Shown in pieces: positions 41,677 through 51,067 of a stretch of 64,000 nt of DNA (positions are counted from its first letter, which is position 1; each line of letters starts with the position of its first letter). Under the pieces are notes generated by a model. That model had not been told where the DNA came from. It worked only from the letters and a program-made list of their open reading frames with translations, and made no database searches. A program made the translations under genes and the position numbers. Source of the DNA: Neisseria weixii (GTDB lineage: Bacteria; Pseudomonadota; Gammaproteobacteria; Burkholderiales; Neisseriaceae); assembly GCF_002327085.1 (NCBI RefSeq), contig NZ_CP023429.1, positions 1,550,001 to 1,614,000 on the forward strand, in the 5' to 3' direction.

Positions 41677-42174
41677 TTATTTCACCGCTTCCGGCATGCC
41701 TGAAGAATGGTGGCTGGTGATGAGCCAGTTTTGGCCGTCCCATTTGTAGGTGAAGGTATAGCGTGCAGGCACTTTTTTGCCGTTGGCGTAGGTGAAGGTA
41801 TAGATGCCGGCGTCAAACGCGGTATTGCAGCCGATTTGGATTTGGCGGCTGTTGATCACACCTGACGGGCGGTTCGGCAGCCAATGTACGAAATAATCTT
41901 CTTTCTCGGCAGCAGTCAAACGCGGCGTGTTGGATACGGTTGGCAGCAAAATCGATTTAGGTGCGTAGTTGGCCACCACTTTTTTCTCGTCACCGGTTTT
42001 CAAGGCATCATTCCAGCGTTCAAATAAGGCAACGATTTCTGCTTCGCTGGTCTTTTTGCAGGCGCGTTCGCCTTGGTGGTGTTTGTGCGCTTTGTCGTGT
42101 TTGTGTGGGGCGGCACAAGCGCTCAACGCCAAAGCAGCAGATACGGCCATCAAAATGGTGGATTTTTGCAGCAT
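41677..42174 (-). CDS. His-rich SnoaL/DUF4440-like lipoprotein
   Basis: A 165-residue lipoprotein. The signal is MLQKSTILMAVSAALALSAC with lipobox Cys 20, followed by a histidine/lysine cluster (PHKHDKAHKHHQG, residues 23-35). An NTF2-like fold follows (EAEIVALFERWNDALKTGDE near 44, VVANYAPKSILLP, DYFVHWLPNRPSG and the C-terminal KVPARYTFTYKWDGQNWLIT). The family includes SgcJ/CaMKII-association-domain proteins of varied or unknown activity. The histidine tract could bind zinc or another metal at the membrane surface; this is inference. Single gene with AGGAGCAACTT before its start. Confidence 0.8.
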   Translation of the reverse strand: MLQKSTILMAVSAALALSACAAPHKHDKAHKHHQGERACKKTSEAEIVALFERWNDALKTGDEKKVVANYAPKSILLPTVSNTPRLTAAEKEDYFVHWLPNRPSGVINSRQIQIGCNTAFDAGIYTFTYANGKKVPARYTFTYKWDGQNWLITSHHSSGMPEAVK

Positions 42175-42321
42175 AAGTTGCTCCTATGATTTACTGGTGA
42201 TAAATGGCGATGTCTGTCATGACGATTAGTACATCTACTCTAATCATAACATAGGTTTTTGATTTGCAGTAAAAAAATCCGCCCGACCGTATTATTCACA
42301 TGGTCTATTCATCTTGAATAT

Positions 42322-43224
42322 TTACGGCACTTCATGCCCCAAAGCAGCTGAATATACGTTAATCCATGCTTCTTCGCTGAAGCGGATGGTAAGGGCATCG
42401 GCCGCATTTTTCACACGCTCGATTTTTCCTGAACCCACAATCGGCATCATGCCGCTCGGATGGTTAAGCAACCAAGCATAGGCCAGCGTGTCGATGCGGG
42501 TTTCGTTGTAGGCTTCGCCTGCCTGCAACAAAGCTCGCGCAACGCGTTGGCTTCGTTCATCGCCATCATCAAACAATGCACCGCCGGCCAAAGGTGACCA
42601 TGCCATCGGTTTGACGCGTTTTTCCAAGAGATAATCCAAGCTGCCGTCTTCAAATGGCGCAATATGCAAAGGAGAAACCTCGATTTGGTTGGTAGCCAAA
42701 GTTTGGTTGACATACGATTGCAACATATTGAATTTTTGGGCAGAATAGTTCGATACACCAAAATAGCGTACCAAGCCGCGCGAATGCAGATTATCAAACG
42801 CGGCCGCCACTTCTTCAGGATTCAGGCACGGCGACGGGCGATGCATCAGCAATAAATCGAGATGGCCGCAATTCAATTCTTTTACGGAACGCTCGGCCGA
42901 CCAGATAATGTGTTCGGCGCTGTTGTCGTAGTGTTTGCTTTTCATGTGCGGCATCGCTTCGTTGGGGAATGAAATACCGCATTTGCTCACAATCGTCATT
43001 TGATCGCGCAGGCTTTTTTCTAATTTCAACGCCCCACCAAACTGCCCTTCATTGATGAAACCACCGTAACACGCGGCATGGTCGAAAGTATTAATACCTA
43101 AATCCAACACCTCATGAATCAGCTTCACATAGCCTTGCGCATCTAATTGCCATTCATGCGCACGCCAATAGCCATGCACCAAACGGCTCATGCTTAAATC
43201 TTGGTTAATGGTATAGTAATGCAT
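42322..43224 (-). CDS. Aldo/keto reductase
   Basis: A 300-residue NADPH-dependent oxidoreductase of the AKR (YdhF-like) group. The TIM barrel shows the catalytic tetrad in GINTFDHAACYGGFINEGQ (Asp, Tyr), the Lys in IVSKCGISFPN and the His in HLDLLLMHRPSP. The cofactor region is FGVSNYSAQKFNMLQSY and, near the end, PIVGSGKIERVKNAADAL. The start at 43224 (MHYYTINQDLSMSRLVHGYW) follows AAAGGAACGGATATG; the longer open frame runs into a DUS. Physiological substrate unknown. DUS hairpin upstream shared with the STAS gene. Confidence 0.9.
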   Translation of the reverse strand: MHYYTINQDLSMSRLVHGYWRAHEWQLDAQGYVKLIHEVLDLGINTFDHAACYGGFINEGQFGGALKLEKSLRDQMTIVSKCGISFPNEAMPHMKSKHYDNSAEHIIWSAERSVKELNCGHLDLLLMHRPSPCLNPEEVAAAFDNLHSRGLVRYFGVSNYSAQKFNMLQSYVNQTLATNQIEVSPLHIAPFEDGSLDYLLEKRVKPMAWSPLAGGALFDDGDERSQRVARALLQAGEAYNETRIDTLAYAWLLNHPSGMMPIVGSGKIERVKNAADALTIRFSEEAWINVYSAALGHEVP

Positions 43225-43252
43225 ATCCGTTCCTTTATGTTTTGTAAAGAGA

Positions 43253-43283
43253 AAGGCCGTCTGAATCATATTCAGACGGCCTT
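43253..43283. terminator. Inverted DUS pair
   Basis: AAGGCCGTCTGAA and TTCAGACGGCCTT enclose TCATA just after the stop of the STAS-like gene. Confidence 0.7.
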
Positions 43284-43290
43284 GAGATTA

Positions 43291-43647
43291 TTATTTCGAA
43301 TTACGCTCCAAGAGCCAGGCTTGTGCTTCAGCCACATCGTCAAAATATTTCGGATGCTGGTTGGTAATCAGACTGGATAAACGCGCGCCGAGCTTAATCC
43401 AAATATCGTCGGTCACCACCGCCACGCGGCCGAAATCGTCTTCATGTTCGTTTAAAAACTTAATCTGCTCCACCGCCATATCAATGGTGAAATCTTTCAA
43501 AAGCGTCATATCCAAGAGCATATCGGGCAGGCGGATTTTTTGTTTGCAGTTAAGCAAAGCCTGCTCCAACTCGCGGAAATCATCCAAGGTAAATTCGTTG
43601 TATAAGGCCACATTCAGGCCGTAAGACTGCTCGCGGATAGAAATCAT
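43291..43647 (-). CDS. SpoIIAA-like STAS-fold protein
   Basis: A 118-residue cytoplasmic protein resembling the SpoIIAA-like (DUF3478) family. Segments are VALYNEFTLDDFRELEQALL near residue 14, LDMTLLKDFTIDMAVEQIKF near 45, and FGRVAVVTDDIWIKLGARLS near 72. These proteins are STAS-related and lack an obvious catalytic site; they may bind a small ligand or protein partner. Its ATG overlaps the stop of the EamA transporter upstream (ATGA), so the two are translationally coupled, and a link in function is possible but unproven. Confidence 0.75.
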   Translation of the reverse strand: MISIREQSYGLNVALYNEFTLDDFRELEQALLNCKQKIRLPDMLLDMTLLKDFTIDMAVEQIKFLNEHEDDFGRVAVVTDDIWIKLGARLSSLITNQHPKYFDDVAEAQAWLLERNSK

Positions 43648-44549
43648 GTTTTGCTCCTCGTTTTATTTGAAAAAAGCCGCTTAATCCAAACCGGCTTAAT
43701 ACCGCTTAATACACCACTAGCCACAATAATAATCATACCGAGCACTTCCTGCCAAGTGATTTTATCGCCTAATAACCACATACCGGACAAAGCAGCAAAC
43801 ACCACTGTCAGATATGACAACGAGGCCACGGTAAATTTGTTACCCACTTTATAAGCATGAGTCATACACAACTGCGCCACCGTCGCACTGACACCAATGC
43901 CCAGCAAATAAGGCGCACTGCCCCACGACAAAGCATGCCAGCCGGAAAGACTTGCCCACACCGCCGACACGGCCATGCCGGTAACCGACAGGAAAAACAC
44001 CACGCGCCAACCCGGTTCGCCCAGAAGTGACAACTCGCGCACCTGCATATACGCCCAGCCCGACATCGCGCCGCCGGCCAAACCAATCAGCGCCGGAAAC
44101 ACCTGACCTCTCTCAAACGACGGGTTCAGCAACACCACAACGCCGATAAAGCCCAATACCAATACCGCCTGCGTATACAGAGCGATGTGTTCTTTCAACA
44201 CCAATAAAGAAAACACCGCCAAAAAAATCGACGAGGTATAGCCCAGCGTTACGCCCGTGGCCAGCGGCAAATGCATCACCGCATAAAACAGGCACAACAT
44301 CGCCAAGGTGCCGACCACGCTGCGGTTGAGATGCAGCTTCCAATGCGGCGAGCCGAATTTCTCACCGCGCATTTTGGCCATCAAGCCCAACACCAGCGCG
44401 GCAAAACTCATGCGCCAAAACACCAGCTCGCCGCTGTTCAAACCAAATTCCTGCGAAGCCGCTTTGATGCACAGGTTCATAATGGTAAAACCCACTGCGG
44501 CCACAATAATCCAAGCGGAGCCGAGCAGGTCTTTGTTGCTTTCGGTCAT
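43644..44549 (-). CDS. EamA/DMT-family transporter
   Basis: A 301-residue inner-membrane exporter-type protein with ten hydrophobic helices in two EamA repeats. The first repeat opens GSAWIIVAAVGFTIMNLCIK with FWRMSFAALVLGLMAK; the repeat ends are TSSIFLAVFSLLVLKEHI and YLTVVFAALSGMWLLGDKIT. DMT proteins export or import small metabolites (amino acids, nucleosides, drugs); the substrate is unknown. The start at 44549 (MTESNKDLLG) is chosen over a TTG five codons earlier. It is followed, with a four-base overlap, by the STAS-like gene. Confidence 0.88.
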   Translation of the reverse strand: MTESNKDLLGSAWIIVAAVGFTIMNLCIKAASQEFGLNSGELVFWRMSFAALVLGLMAKMRGEKFGSPHWKLHLNRSVVGTLAMLCLFYAVMHLPLATGVTLGYTSSIFLAVFSLLVLKEHIALYTQAVLVLGFIGVVVLLNPSFERGQVFPALIGLAGGAMSGWAYMQVRELSLLGEPGWRVVFFLSVTGMAVSAVWASLSGWHALSWGSAPYLLGIGVSATVAQLCMTHAYKVGNKFTVASLSYLTVVFAALSGMWLLGDKITWQEVLGMIIIVASGVLSGIKPVWIKRLFSNKTRSKT

Positions 44550-44654
44550 GTTGACAGAGTTCAAAAAATTAATCAGTTAATATTATAACAAAGGCCGTCT
44601 GAAAATATGCGGCTCAATGGCATAAGCAAAAAATAATTCGGCGTTCAGACGGCC

Positions 44655-45410
44655 TTAATCCGCGAAAAATCCGATAATCTTCTGAATCGCCACGTCCATG
44701 TGTTTGGGTTGGGAAAACGGATGGTCTGCGCCTTCCACTGCAATCAGTTCGACCACATTGTTTTCAGCAAAGGTTTTCGACACACCGATGCCGATCATCT
44801 CGTCTGCCGTACCGTGCAGTATCAACAGATCATCCGCGTCATCCAAATAATCATGCCGCATCACATCCGCCGCCTGCAAAGCATCCAAAAAATCCTTGCT
44901 GATTTTCATTTTGCGCTCAAAGCCGAGCAACACTTCCTTACCTTTCTCCACCTTGCTGCGCTCGTCTGCCGACATATTGTCCAGTAGGGTCTGGTACATT
45001 TGAATCGCCGGCGCGCGCAACGCCACTTTGTGAAACGGATTACCGTTTTGCGCGATGTAATTCAGCGTGAGATAGCCGCCGAAACTGTTGGCATACGCAT
45101 AAACGCGCTTGGCGCCAAGATGTTTTTGCGCATACTCAACCACCAAAGCCAAATAAGCAAGGCACTCATCTAACAGCAATTTTTTACGTGCATCCGCCCC
45201 ATGACAAGGCCAGTCGAACGCCAACGCGGCATAATGGTGATACTTGGCCATCAAGCGTTCGCCGAATTTCACCGTCGAGCGGCCGTCTTTGCTGCTGCCG
45301 AAACCATGCATGACAATTACCACGTTTTCCACCGCATGCAGATCTTTTTCGTAAAATAATTTGCAACGCACACTGTAACCGCGCTCGTTGATGTCGAATA
45401 GTTTTTCCAT
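44655..45410 (-). CDS. Alpha/beta hydrolase
   Basis: A 251-residue cytoplasmic serine hydrolase. The oxyanion-hole region is VIVMHGFGSSKDGRST near residue 31, the nucleophile elbow is YAYANSFGGYLTL near 104, Asp lies in LLILHGTADEMIG near 196, and the catalytic His in EGADHPFSQPKH near 229. It is closest to the short serine-aminopeptidase-like/esterase group (BAAT/dienelactone-hydrolase-like cap). No signal peptide. Single gene on the minus strand between DUS sites; the substrate cannot be inferred. Confidence 0.88.
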   Translation of the reverse strand: MEKLFDINERGYSVRCKLFYEKDLHAVENVVIVMHGFGSSKDGRSTVKFGERLMAKYHHYAALAFDWPCHGADARKKLLLDECLAYLALVVEYAQKHLGAKRVYAYANSFGGYLTLNYIAQNGNPFHKVALRAPAIQMYQTLLDNMSADERSKVEKGKEVLLGFERKMKISKDFLDALQAADVMRHDYLDDADDLLILHGTADEMIGIGVSKTFAENNVVELIAVEGADHPFSQPKHMDVAIQKIIGFFAD

Positions 45411-45507
45411 ATCAATTTACGTCATTTAATTCGTAATGATCAGTATGATAACGCTGTCGGCTTGCAGATAAAAGACTGGGGTCGTCTGAAAGTAGAATAC
45501 TTTATTT

Positions 45508-46089
45508 TCAGACGGCCTTTCGTCCCAATAAATAAATCACCGATTTGGCATCATTGCCTTCGCCGGTGCGATAATGTTCGGCAATCAACCAATCCAAGCC
45601 GCGGAAGGCCGTCTGAATCGTGGGCAAATCAGCCAGCATGTTGATGTCGCTCGGCCCTTTATCCAATGCCGCCTGCTCAGGATGGAAAAATACACCGGCA
45701 AACAGGCCGTCTGAAACCAGTGCCTTAACAATGTTCTGCGCCACTCGGCTGCGCACCGGTTCGGCAAAATGGCAATTGACCGAACTAATCAGCGCATAGG
45801 TTTCAGACGGCATCGCCATCCGGGCAACATCGGCGACACGTGCGGCAAACTCTACGCTTTTCAACGCCGCCAACTTTTGCGCCTTGGCAATGCCCACCTC
45901 TGACAAATCCACCCCTTCCGCCTGCAAACCCTGCTGCGCCAGAAACACACCGTTGCGCCCTTCGCCGGTCGCCAAATCCAATGCACGCCCTGTTTTGGGC
46001 AAATGTGGCTGAATGCGGCGGATAAACTCATGCGGTTCGGTGCCGAAAATAAATTCGTCGGCAGCGTAGCATTCGTCCCATTTGTTCAT
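45508..46089 (-). CDS. Class I SAM-dependent methyltransferase
   Basis: A 193-residue methyltransferase of the TehB/methyltransf_11-25 type. Motif I is RALDLATGEGRNGVFLAQQG near residue 36, with the SAM acidic residue in AEGVDLSEVGIAKAQKLAAL near 57. The N-terminal WDECYAADEFIFGTEPHEFI is common to this subfamily. The gene contains three internal DUS sequences read in coding frames (for example VSDGLFAG), which shows long residence in a DUS-using host. Substrate unknown. A terminator-like DUS site lies at its 3' end. Confidence 0.85.
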   Translation of the reverse strand: MNKWDECYAADEFIFGTEPHEFIRRIQPHLPKTGRALDLATGEGRNGVFLAQQGLQAEGVDLSEVGIAKAQKLAALKSVEFAARVADVARMAMPSETYALISSVNCHFAEPVRSRVAQNIVKALVSDGLFAGVFFHPEQAALDKGPSDINMLADLPTIQTAFRGLDWLIAEHYRTGEGNDAKSVIYLLGRKAV

Positions 46090-46128
46090 AACACTCTTTC
46101 CATCGGAAAAAGCGTATTTTAACGCAAA

Positions 46129-46160
46129 AGGCCGTCTGAAAAATCACTTTCAGACGGCCT
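46129..46160. terminator. Inverted DUS pair
   Basis: AGGCCGTCTGAAA and TTTCAGACGGCCT around AATCAC lie between the nitronate monooxygenase end and the methyltransferase start. Confidence 0.7.
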
Positions 46161-46173
46161 CGATTTAAGCATT

Positions 46174-47124
46174 TCAGTTGATTAATCCATCAATCATTTC
46201 CTGCACGGTTTTGATTTTATCGATGGCGGAAATGCCGTTGCCCACCGACACATAGCCGTGTTCAAAATTGCCTTCCAGCATGCCTAAACGCATGCCTGTG
46301 CCGGCGTTCATCAGTTTGGCGATTTCGCTGCGCGGCGCACCGCTTTCGCTCAATTCAAAACATTGTTTGGCCAATTCGGTCGGCAGCGAGCGATAGTAAT
46401 AAGGCTCGGTGCGGAACAGCAATAAATCATTGGCGCTTGAGTCCACAATCCAATCTTTCACTTTTTCGCTGGCGCGGCATTCTTCGGTGGCGATAAAAGC
46501 CGTGCCAATCCACACGCCTTCTGCACCTAAGGTATAAGCCGCCTGCACGCTGCGTTTATCGGCAATGCCGCCCGCCAACATCATCGGCAAATCGACTTTA
46601 CCGACAAATTCGGCCAATACGGAAAAACTGCCTATTTCTTTCACCGGCAAGGTGCCGCCTTCATCAAAACCGGTCAACACCAAAATGTCCGCGCCCAATT
46701 CCTGCGCTTTCAAAGCATCGGGTAAATTCGGATTCGGCAAACGGCAAATGATTTTGATGCCGGCCTGTTTGAATTTGGCGTAAATCTCTGGGTCAAGTGC
46801 GCCATTATCCAGCACCACAGGTACACGCTCTTCAATAAACAAATCCACCATATGTGGAATCAGGGAAAAATCGTAAGACACAATAAACGGCACGCCAAAC
46901 GGCTTGTCTGTCAGCGCTTTCACTTTGCGAATCTCATTGCGCATACGCTCAATCACGTCTTCATTGGAAGTCGGATTCGTGGTCTGCCCTGCGTGTGGCG
47001 CCAAAAAACCCAAACCGCCGGCTTCAGCCACTGCCGCCACCAAGCGCGCGTCGGTCAGCCAAGACATCGGCGCTTGCACGATTGGGTGTTTGATATTCAG
47101 GATTTCGGTAATGCGGTTTTGCAT
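46174..47124 (-). CDS. Nitronate monooxygenase (2-nitropropane dioxygenase family)
   Basis: A 316-residue FMN-dependent TIM-barrel enzyme that oxidises alkyl nitronates. Landmarks are HPIVQAPMSWLTDARLVAAV near residue 13, GGLGFLAPHAG near 36, the FMN phosphate site LMLAGGIADKRSVQAAYTLG near 178 followed by AEGVWIGTAFIATEE, and the C-terminal MNAGTGMRLGMLEG. Class I NMO proteins have an active-site His that is not obvious here, so the activity may differ (for example an FMN-dependent reductase). The ATG follows GAAACGAGAAAATATC. Single gene. Confidence 0.88.
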   Translation of the reverse strand: MQNRITEILNIKHPIVQAPMSWLTDARLVAAVAEAGGLGFLAPHAGQTTNPTSNEDVIERMRNEIRKVKALTDKPFGVPFIVSYDFSLIPHMVDLFIEERVPVVLDNGALDPEIYAKFKQAGIKIICRLPNPNLPDALKAQELGADILVLTGFDEGGTLPVKEIGSFSVLAEFVGKVDLPMMLAGGIADKRSVQAAYTLGAEGVWIGTAFIATEECRASEKVKDWIVDSSANDLLLFRTEPYYYRSLPTELAKQCFELSESGAPRSEIAKLMNAGTGMRLGMLEGNFEHGYVSVGNGISAIDKIKTVQEMIDGLIN

Positions 47125-47235
47125 GATATTTTCTCGTTTCTTGATTAGGATGGGTGTATTTTATATTTCTAAAATAAAAATAAGAATAGCGATAAATCGA
47201 AATATAATTTTCATTATTGGAAACCTTAAATCATA

Positions 47236-47270
47236 AACATGCCGTCTGAAAAATTTCAGACGGCATGTTT
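47236..47270. terminator. Inverted DUS pair downstream of SDR gene
   Basis: AAACATGCCGTCTGAA and its exact inverse around AAA make a symmetric hairpin, with an AT-type DUS (ATGCCGTCTGAA) here. Confidence 0.7.
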
Positions 47271-47306
47271 TTACTTCTCGATTGAGAACAGGCTGATTCA
47301 AATGTC

Positions 47307-48075
47307 TTACAAAGGCTTATGAATCTTAAAGCCGCCGTCCACCAAAATCTCAGCCCCTGTGATGAATTTGACTTCATCGCTTGCCAAAAACAGCGTGGTA
47401 TGTGCCACATCGAGCGGGTCGCCCATGCGTCCAAGCGGGTTGAAGCTGGCGATTTCTGCCAATTTTTCATCGCCGGAATACTGCTTGGCCATAGGGGTCA
47501 AAATCGGGCCGGGCGATACTGAATTGACACGGATATTGTATTTGCCAAGACGTAAAGCCATGGCACGGGTCAAGGCATCAACCGCCCCTTTGGACGCCGA
47601 ATACGGAATGCCGGCAATGCCTTCGCTGCCACGTGTACGCCCAGCGTGTTGATATTGACAATCGCGCTGATGTCGTTTTTCTTCATATAAGGCACAACGG
47701 CACAAATCCCCAAAAACGCCCCTTCGGCATTGTCTTTCATCACTTTTTGCCATTCCTCCAAAGATGCATTTTCGTATTTCCAGTCTTTTCCGCCAATGGC
47801 GGCGTTATTGGCCAAAATATCAATTTTGCCGAATTTAGCCACAACTTCTTGGGTAACGTTTGTCCAAGACTGCTCGTCTGCGATGTCGTGGACAATACCC
47901 AACGCCACATGCCATATTCTCCTTGAATGTCGGCAACCAAATCTTTAATCGCCTGCTCTTGCACATCGGTAATAATCACGGTCGCACCTTCACGGGCAAA
48001 CACCCGGGCGGTCGTCTCGCCCATGCCGCTGGCGGCGCCGGTAATAATGGCGGCTTTATTGGCTAATCTTCCCAT
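47307..48075 (-). pseudogene. Short-chain dehydrogenase/reductase, two frameshifts
   Basis: A classical SDR of about 256 codons, starting MGRLANKAAIITGAASGMGE (TGxxxGxG cofactor loop) at 48075 with AAGGAG six bases before it. A base is lost near 47908 (..GEYG to VALGIVHDIADEQSW) and another at about 47640 in a G run (..VNINTLG to RTRGSEGIAGIPYSASKGAV). NNAAIGG and the catalytic YSASK are present; the C-terminal FLASDEVKFITGAEILVDGG is intact. As sequenced it would give only a truncated Rossmann half. It lies directly downstream of the flavin monooxygenase gene; both could act on the same substrate. Confidence 0.8.
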
Positions 48076-48085
48076 ATTCATCTCC

Positions 48086-49452
48086 TTAGTTGGTTGATTC
48101 AATTAAGCCATACTGATACGGCACGCCCAAATGCTCTCGCAAGGTTGAGCCTTCATAATCAGTATGATAAATCCCACGCTCCTGTAAAATCGGCACGACT
48201 TTTTCCACAAAATCTTGCACGCCTTTTTGGCTGTCGGGGCAAGCGAAAAGCCGTCTGTCGCCCCTGCTTTAAACCATTTTTCCATAAAATCCGCCACATC
48301 TTTTGCCGTACCAACCACCACAGGATGATAATTAATCACGCCATTGGCAAGGGCTTCTTTGGGCGACATTCCTTGCTTGATGAGCTCCACCGCTCGTGGC
48401 GAACGGGGGTCGTGTGGGTGAGGTGTCGCCTGATTTTGCAGGGATTTTGGCAACGGTTCATTGACATCCAAACCGTGCAAATTCACGCCGATCATCGCCG
48501 ACAAATAGCGGATTTGCCCATAAAATTCATCATCACTCATAAAATCAATGAGCTGCATCCGGCGAGCCAACGCTTCTTCGTACGTATCGCCAATCGTGAA
48601 CATAAACCCGCTAAACATATTGATGTCATCGGCGTTTCTACCATGCTGTATGGCACTTTGTTTAATAACATTGCGGTAGGCACGGGCTTCATCAATGGAA
48701 AACGGATTGGCATACACGCCACTGGCAAAACGCCCTGCCAGCTCAATCCCTTCTGGGCTTGAGCCTGCCTGAAAAACCGGCGGTTGCCCTTGTGGTGTGG
48801 CAGGAATGGGCAATGCCCCTTTGACTTGATAATGCTTGCCTTTGTAATTGGCAGGCTTAATTTGGCTCATATCGGCAAATTGCCCTGTTTGCTTGTCGGC
48901 AATGTAAGCGTGTTCACCAAATGTACCCCACAAGGTTTGCACCGCTTCCACCATTTCGTGCGCCATTTCGTAGCGTGTGGCAGTGTCAGGCAAAGGTTTG
49001 TTGCCAAAATTGTAGGCGGTCTCGCGTGTGCCTGTGGTAACCGCATTCCAGCCGACACGCCCGCCGCTTAATGTGTCCAGTGTTTTGAGTTGGCGTGCCA
49101 AATTGTAGGGTAAATTGTAAGTGGTGGAATAAGTTGCCACCAAACCTATTTTTTGCGTGGCATAGGCTACCGCCGAGAGCATGACCATTGGTTCAAGCGG
49201 AAAAGCAGGCGTGCGGGTGCTGATGTCCGTGCCACCGCCAGCCCCACCAAAGGACGGCGTATCAGCGATAAACAGCGTATGAATTTTGCCTTGCTCGGCG
49301 GTTTTTGCCATTTCCACATAAAAATCAATGTCGGTATAGGCACGCTCGTTGCTGTCGGCAAGTCGCCATGATTGGAACTCTCCGCCGTAGCCCGACACCA
49401 GTTGCAACGCCAGTTTCATCTTTTTATTTGTGTTATCAAGATAATCAGCCAT
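48086..49452 (-). pseudogene. LLM-class flavin-dependent monooxygenase (NtaA/SnaA/DszA), C-terminal frameshift
   Basis: A bacterial luciferase-like FMN monooxygenase of about 455 residues. It has IHTLFIADTPSFGGAGGG near residue 60, AVAYATQKIGLVATYSTTYN near 94, LDTLSGGRVGWNAVTTGTR near 125 and VFQAGSSPEGIELAGRFASG near 222. After ...TDGFSLAP the frame is lost at the four-base run 48236-48239; one extra base restores [20 protein letters not shown] and [18 protein letters not shown] with a stop at 48086. As sequenced the protein ends at 48103 with an unrelated tail, possibly still active. The family oxidises heterocyclic or sulfonated compounds. Few DUS here; probably acquired. Confidence 0.82.
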
Positions 49453-49597
49453 TTTGTTTCTCTGTTTAAAAAGTATGGGCTTATTATATTTTTTATTTTT
49501 AAATTAGAATGGTGATTTCTGAGAGGATTATTTTTGAATTTGGAAAGATAATTTTGTAAGGCTGAAAAACAAGAACACCGCCCATTATGGACGGTGT

Positions 49598-49929
49598 TCA
49601 TCGCTTATTTCCCCATTTTCCGCTCAAAAGGCATTCCGATTCAATCACTTTAAACAAACCCGGATAAAACACCACGCCTTCCACTTGGTTATCAGGCAAG
49701 GGCTTCACGCATTTTGGCGGTACCATTTTTAAAATCATCGGCACTACGCCGGCGAGCGACATCTACCAGATGAAATTTACCATTGGTCAAGGTTTTGGTG
49801 CAACTGCGTGCTGATGCAGCCGTCTTGGGTTTGCAAAAAATCACGGGATTTTTGCCACGATTGCAAGGCATCGGCTTCTTTGCTTTTTGGCACTTCAAAG
49901 GCGTTGATCAAACCACGCTGTTTTGCCAT
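49598..49929 (-). pseudogene. Antibiotic-biosynthesis-monooxygenase-like protein, frameshifted
   Basis: A small ABM-fold (dimeric ferredoxin-like) protein of about 110 codons. It begins MAKQRGLINAFEVPKSKEAD and continues WQKSRDFLQTQDGCISTQLH QNLD as typical ABM strands and helix. Frame shifts near 49777 (to NGKFHLVDVARRRSADDFKN) and near 49692 (to PDNQVEGVVFYPGLFKVIES) break it. Such proteins are heme- or quinol-type monooxygenases or of unknown role. It lies between the flavin monooxygenase and the hydrolase on the same strand, so the three may once have formed an operon. Confidence 0.6.
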
Positions 49930-49976
49930 TCGGCCTAATCCACCGTTTGCAGTGCAACAAGCGGTGGGATTGGGGA

Positions 49977-50827
49977 TTATTTTACTCGGCAGTTGATCCA
50001 ATCGGCGATGTCGTTGGTAACGATTTGTCCATTGGGTTCGAGCATCAGCAAATGTCCTAAGCCATTGTATAAGCGCAAGCTTTTATCGGTTGAATTGGTT
50101 TCTTCATAGAATTGGATGGCATCTTTCGGCACCACATACAAATCGGCACCACCGCTCACCAGCAAAACAGGGGCAACAAATTTGTCATTGTTGTCTTTCA
50201 GGTATTGAATGCCTTCTTTGAAGCTGTTCGGAAGGATACCGAGAATTTTTCCAGCATTAAAGGATCGTTTGGCAGCGACAAACCTGCGCCGGTATCGGGT
50301 ACGGGCAGATTAAGCGTCTTATGGGCGGCTTCAAAGCCGTTCACAAAACTGCCTTCCGGCTCCGGGCGCGGCAGGTAGCCGAAGTTCATTTGATTGTAGC
50401 GCAATACGCCTGCTGCCAAAATCACACCGTCCGCACCTTTTGGATACTTGGTGCCGTATAAGGCAGTGATGTGGCCGCCCATACTGTGCCCCATCACGAA
50501 AACCGGTAAATTCGGATTTTCGGCTTTGGCTTTTTCCACAACACGGCGCAAATCTTCGACCATTTCAAAATAGCTGTTGATGTGAATACTGTCGCGGCCG
50601 TCTGATTTGCCGTGTCCGCGCGCATCGAAACGGTAAACGGCAATGCCGTTGCCGGTCATGCGTTGGGTAAAACCGTCGAATACGCCGGAGTGGCTGGCCA
50701 AGCCGTGTGAAATCACCAAAACGGCTTTAGCTTTTTGCTGGGGATGGTTTTTAACCAAATGCAGGTTTAAGCCGTCTTGGGTTTTGATTTTTTGGATGGT
50801 GGCGGTGGTTTTAAGTAGGGTTTTCAT
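49977..50827 (-). pseudogene. Lysophospholipase-like alpha/beta hydrolase, frameshifted
   Basis: A monoacylglycerol-lipase-like hydrolase of about 283 codons. It contains VLVISHGLASHSGVFDGFTQ near residue 38, YRFDARGHGKSDGRDS near 66 and the nucleophile elbow FVMGHSMGGHITALYG near 106. One base is missing at about 50238-50243; restoring it joins LMLEKFSV to LPNSFKEGIQYLKDNNDKFV, which carries LLVSGGADLYV (Asp) and LYNGLGHLLMLE (His). As sequenced the acid and His are lost, so the product would be inactive. Its ribosome site (AAGGAA) is supplied by the REP2-like repeat copy 2. Confidence 0.8.
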
Positions 50828-50967
50828 CAAAATTTCCTTACCGGTTGAAACCGCCTTTCAGGGCGGCGGAATCAGGGTTTATCCGGAAGGGGTGCAACCC
50901 CTTCCGGATCAGGGCAACACATGGGGCTGCATTTTATGTACAATCCTGTGTGTTGAGATATTGAACC
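50823..50967 (-). repeat. REP2/CREN-like structured leader repeat, copy 2
   Basis: This is the second copy of the ~140-base element at 33597. The hairpins are ACCGCCTTTCAGGGCGGC, a perfect TCCGGAAGGGGT-GCA-ACCCCTTCCGGA, and a decayed third stem. On the minus strand it ends in AAGGAAATTTTGATG, the ribosome site and start codon of the hydrolase at 50827. The element is therefore the 5' leader of that gene. Confidence 0.6.
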
Positions 50968-51037
50968 AGTTTATAGGTTGCATATTAAACGGGGAATAGT
51001 GAAAATTTGAAAGATGCTTTCTAAAAATGAAAACAAT

Positions 51038-51063
51038 ATGCCGTCTGAAAATTTCAGACGGCA
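51038..51063. terminator. Inverted DUS pair downstream of NTF2-like gene
   Basis: ATGCCGTCTGAA and TTCAGACGGCAAT around AAT lie just past the stop of the 51068 gene. Confidence 0.6.
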
Positions 51064-51067
51064 ATGA

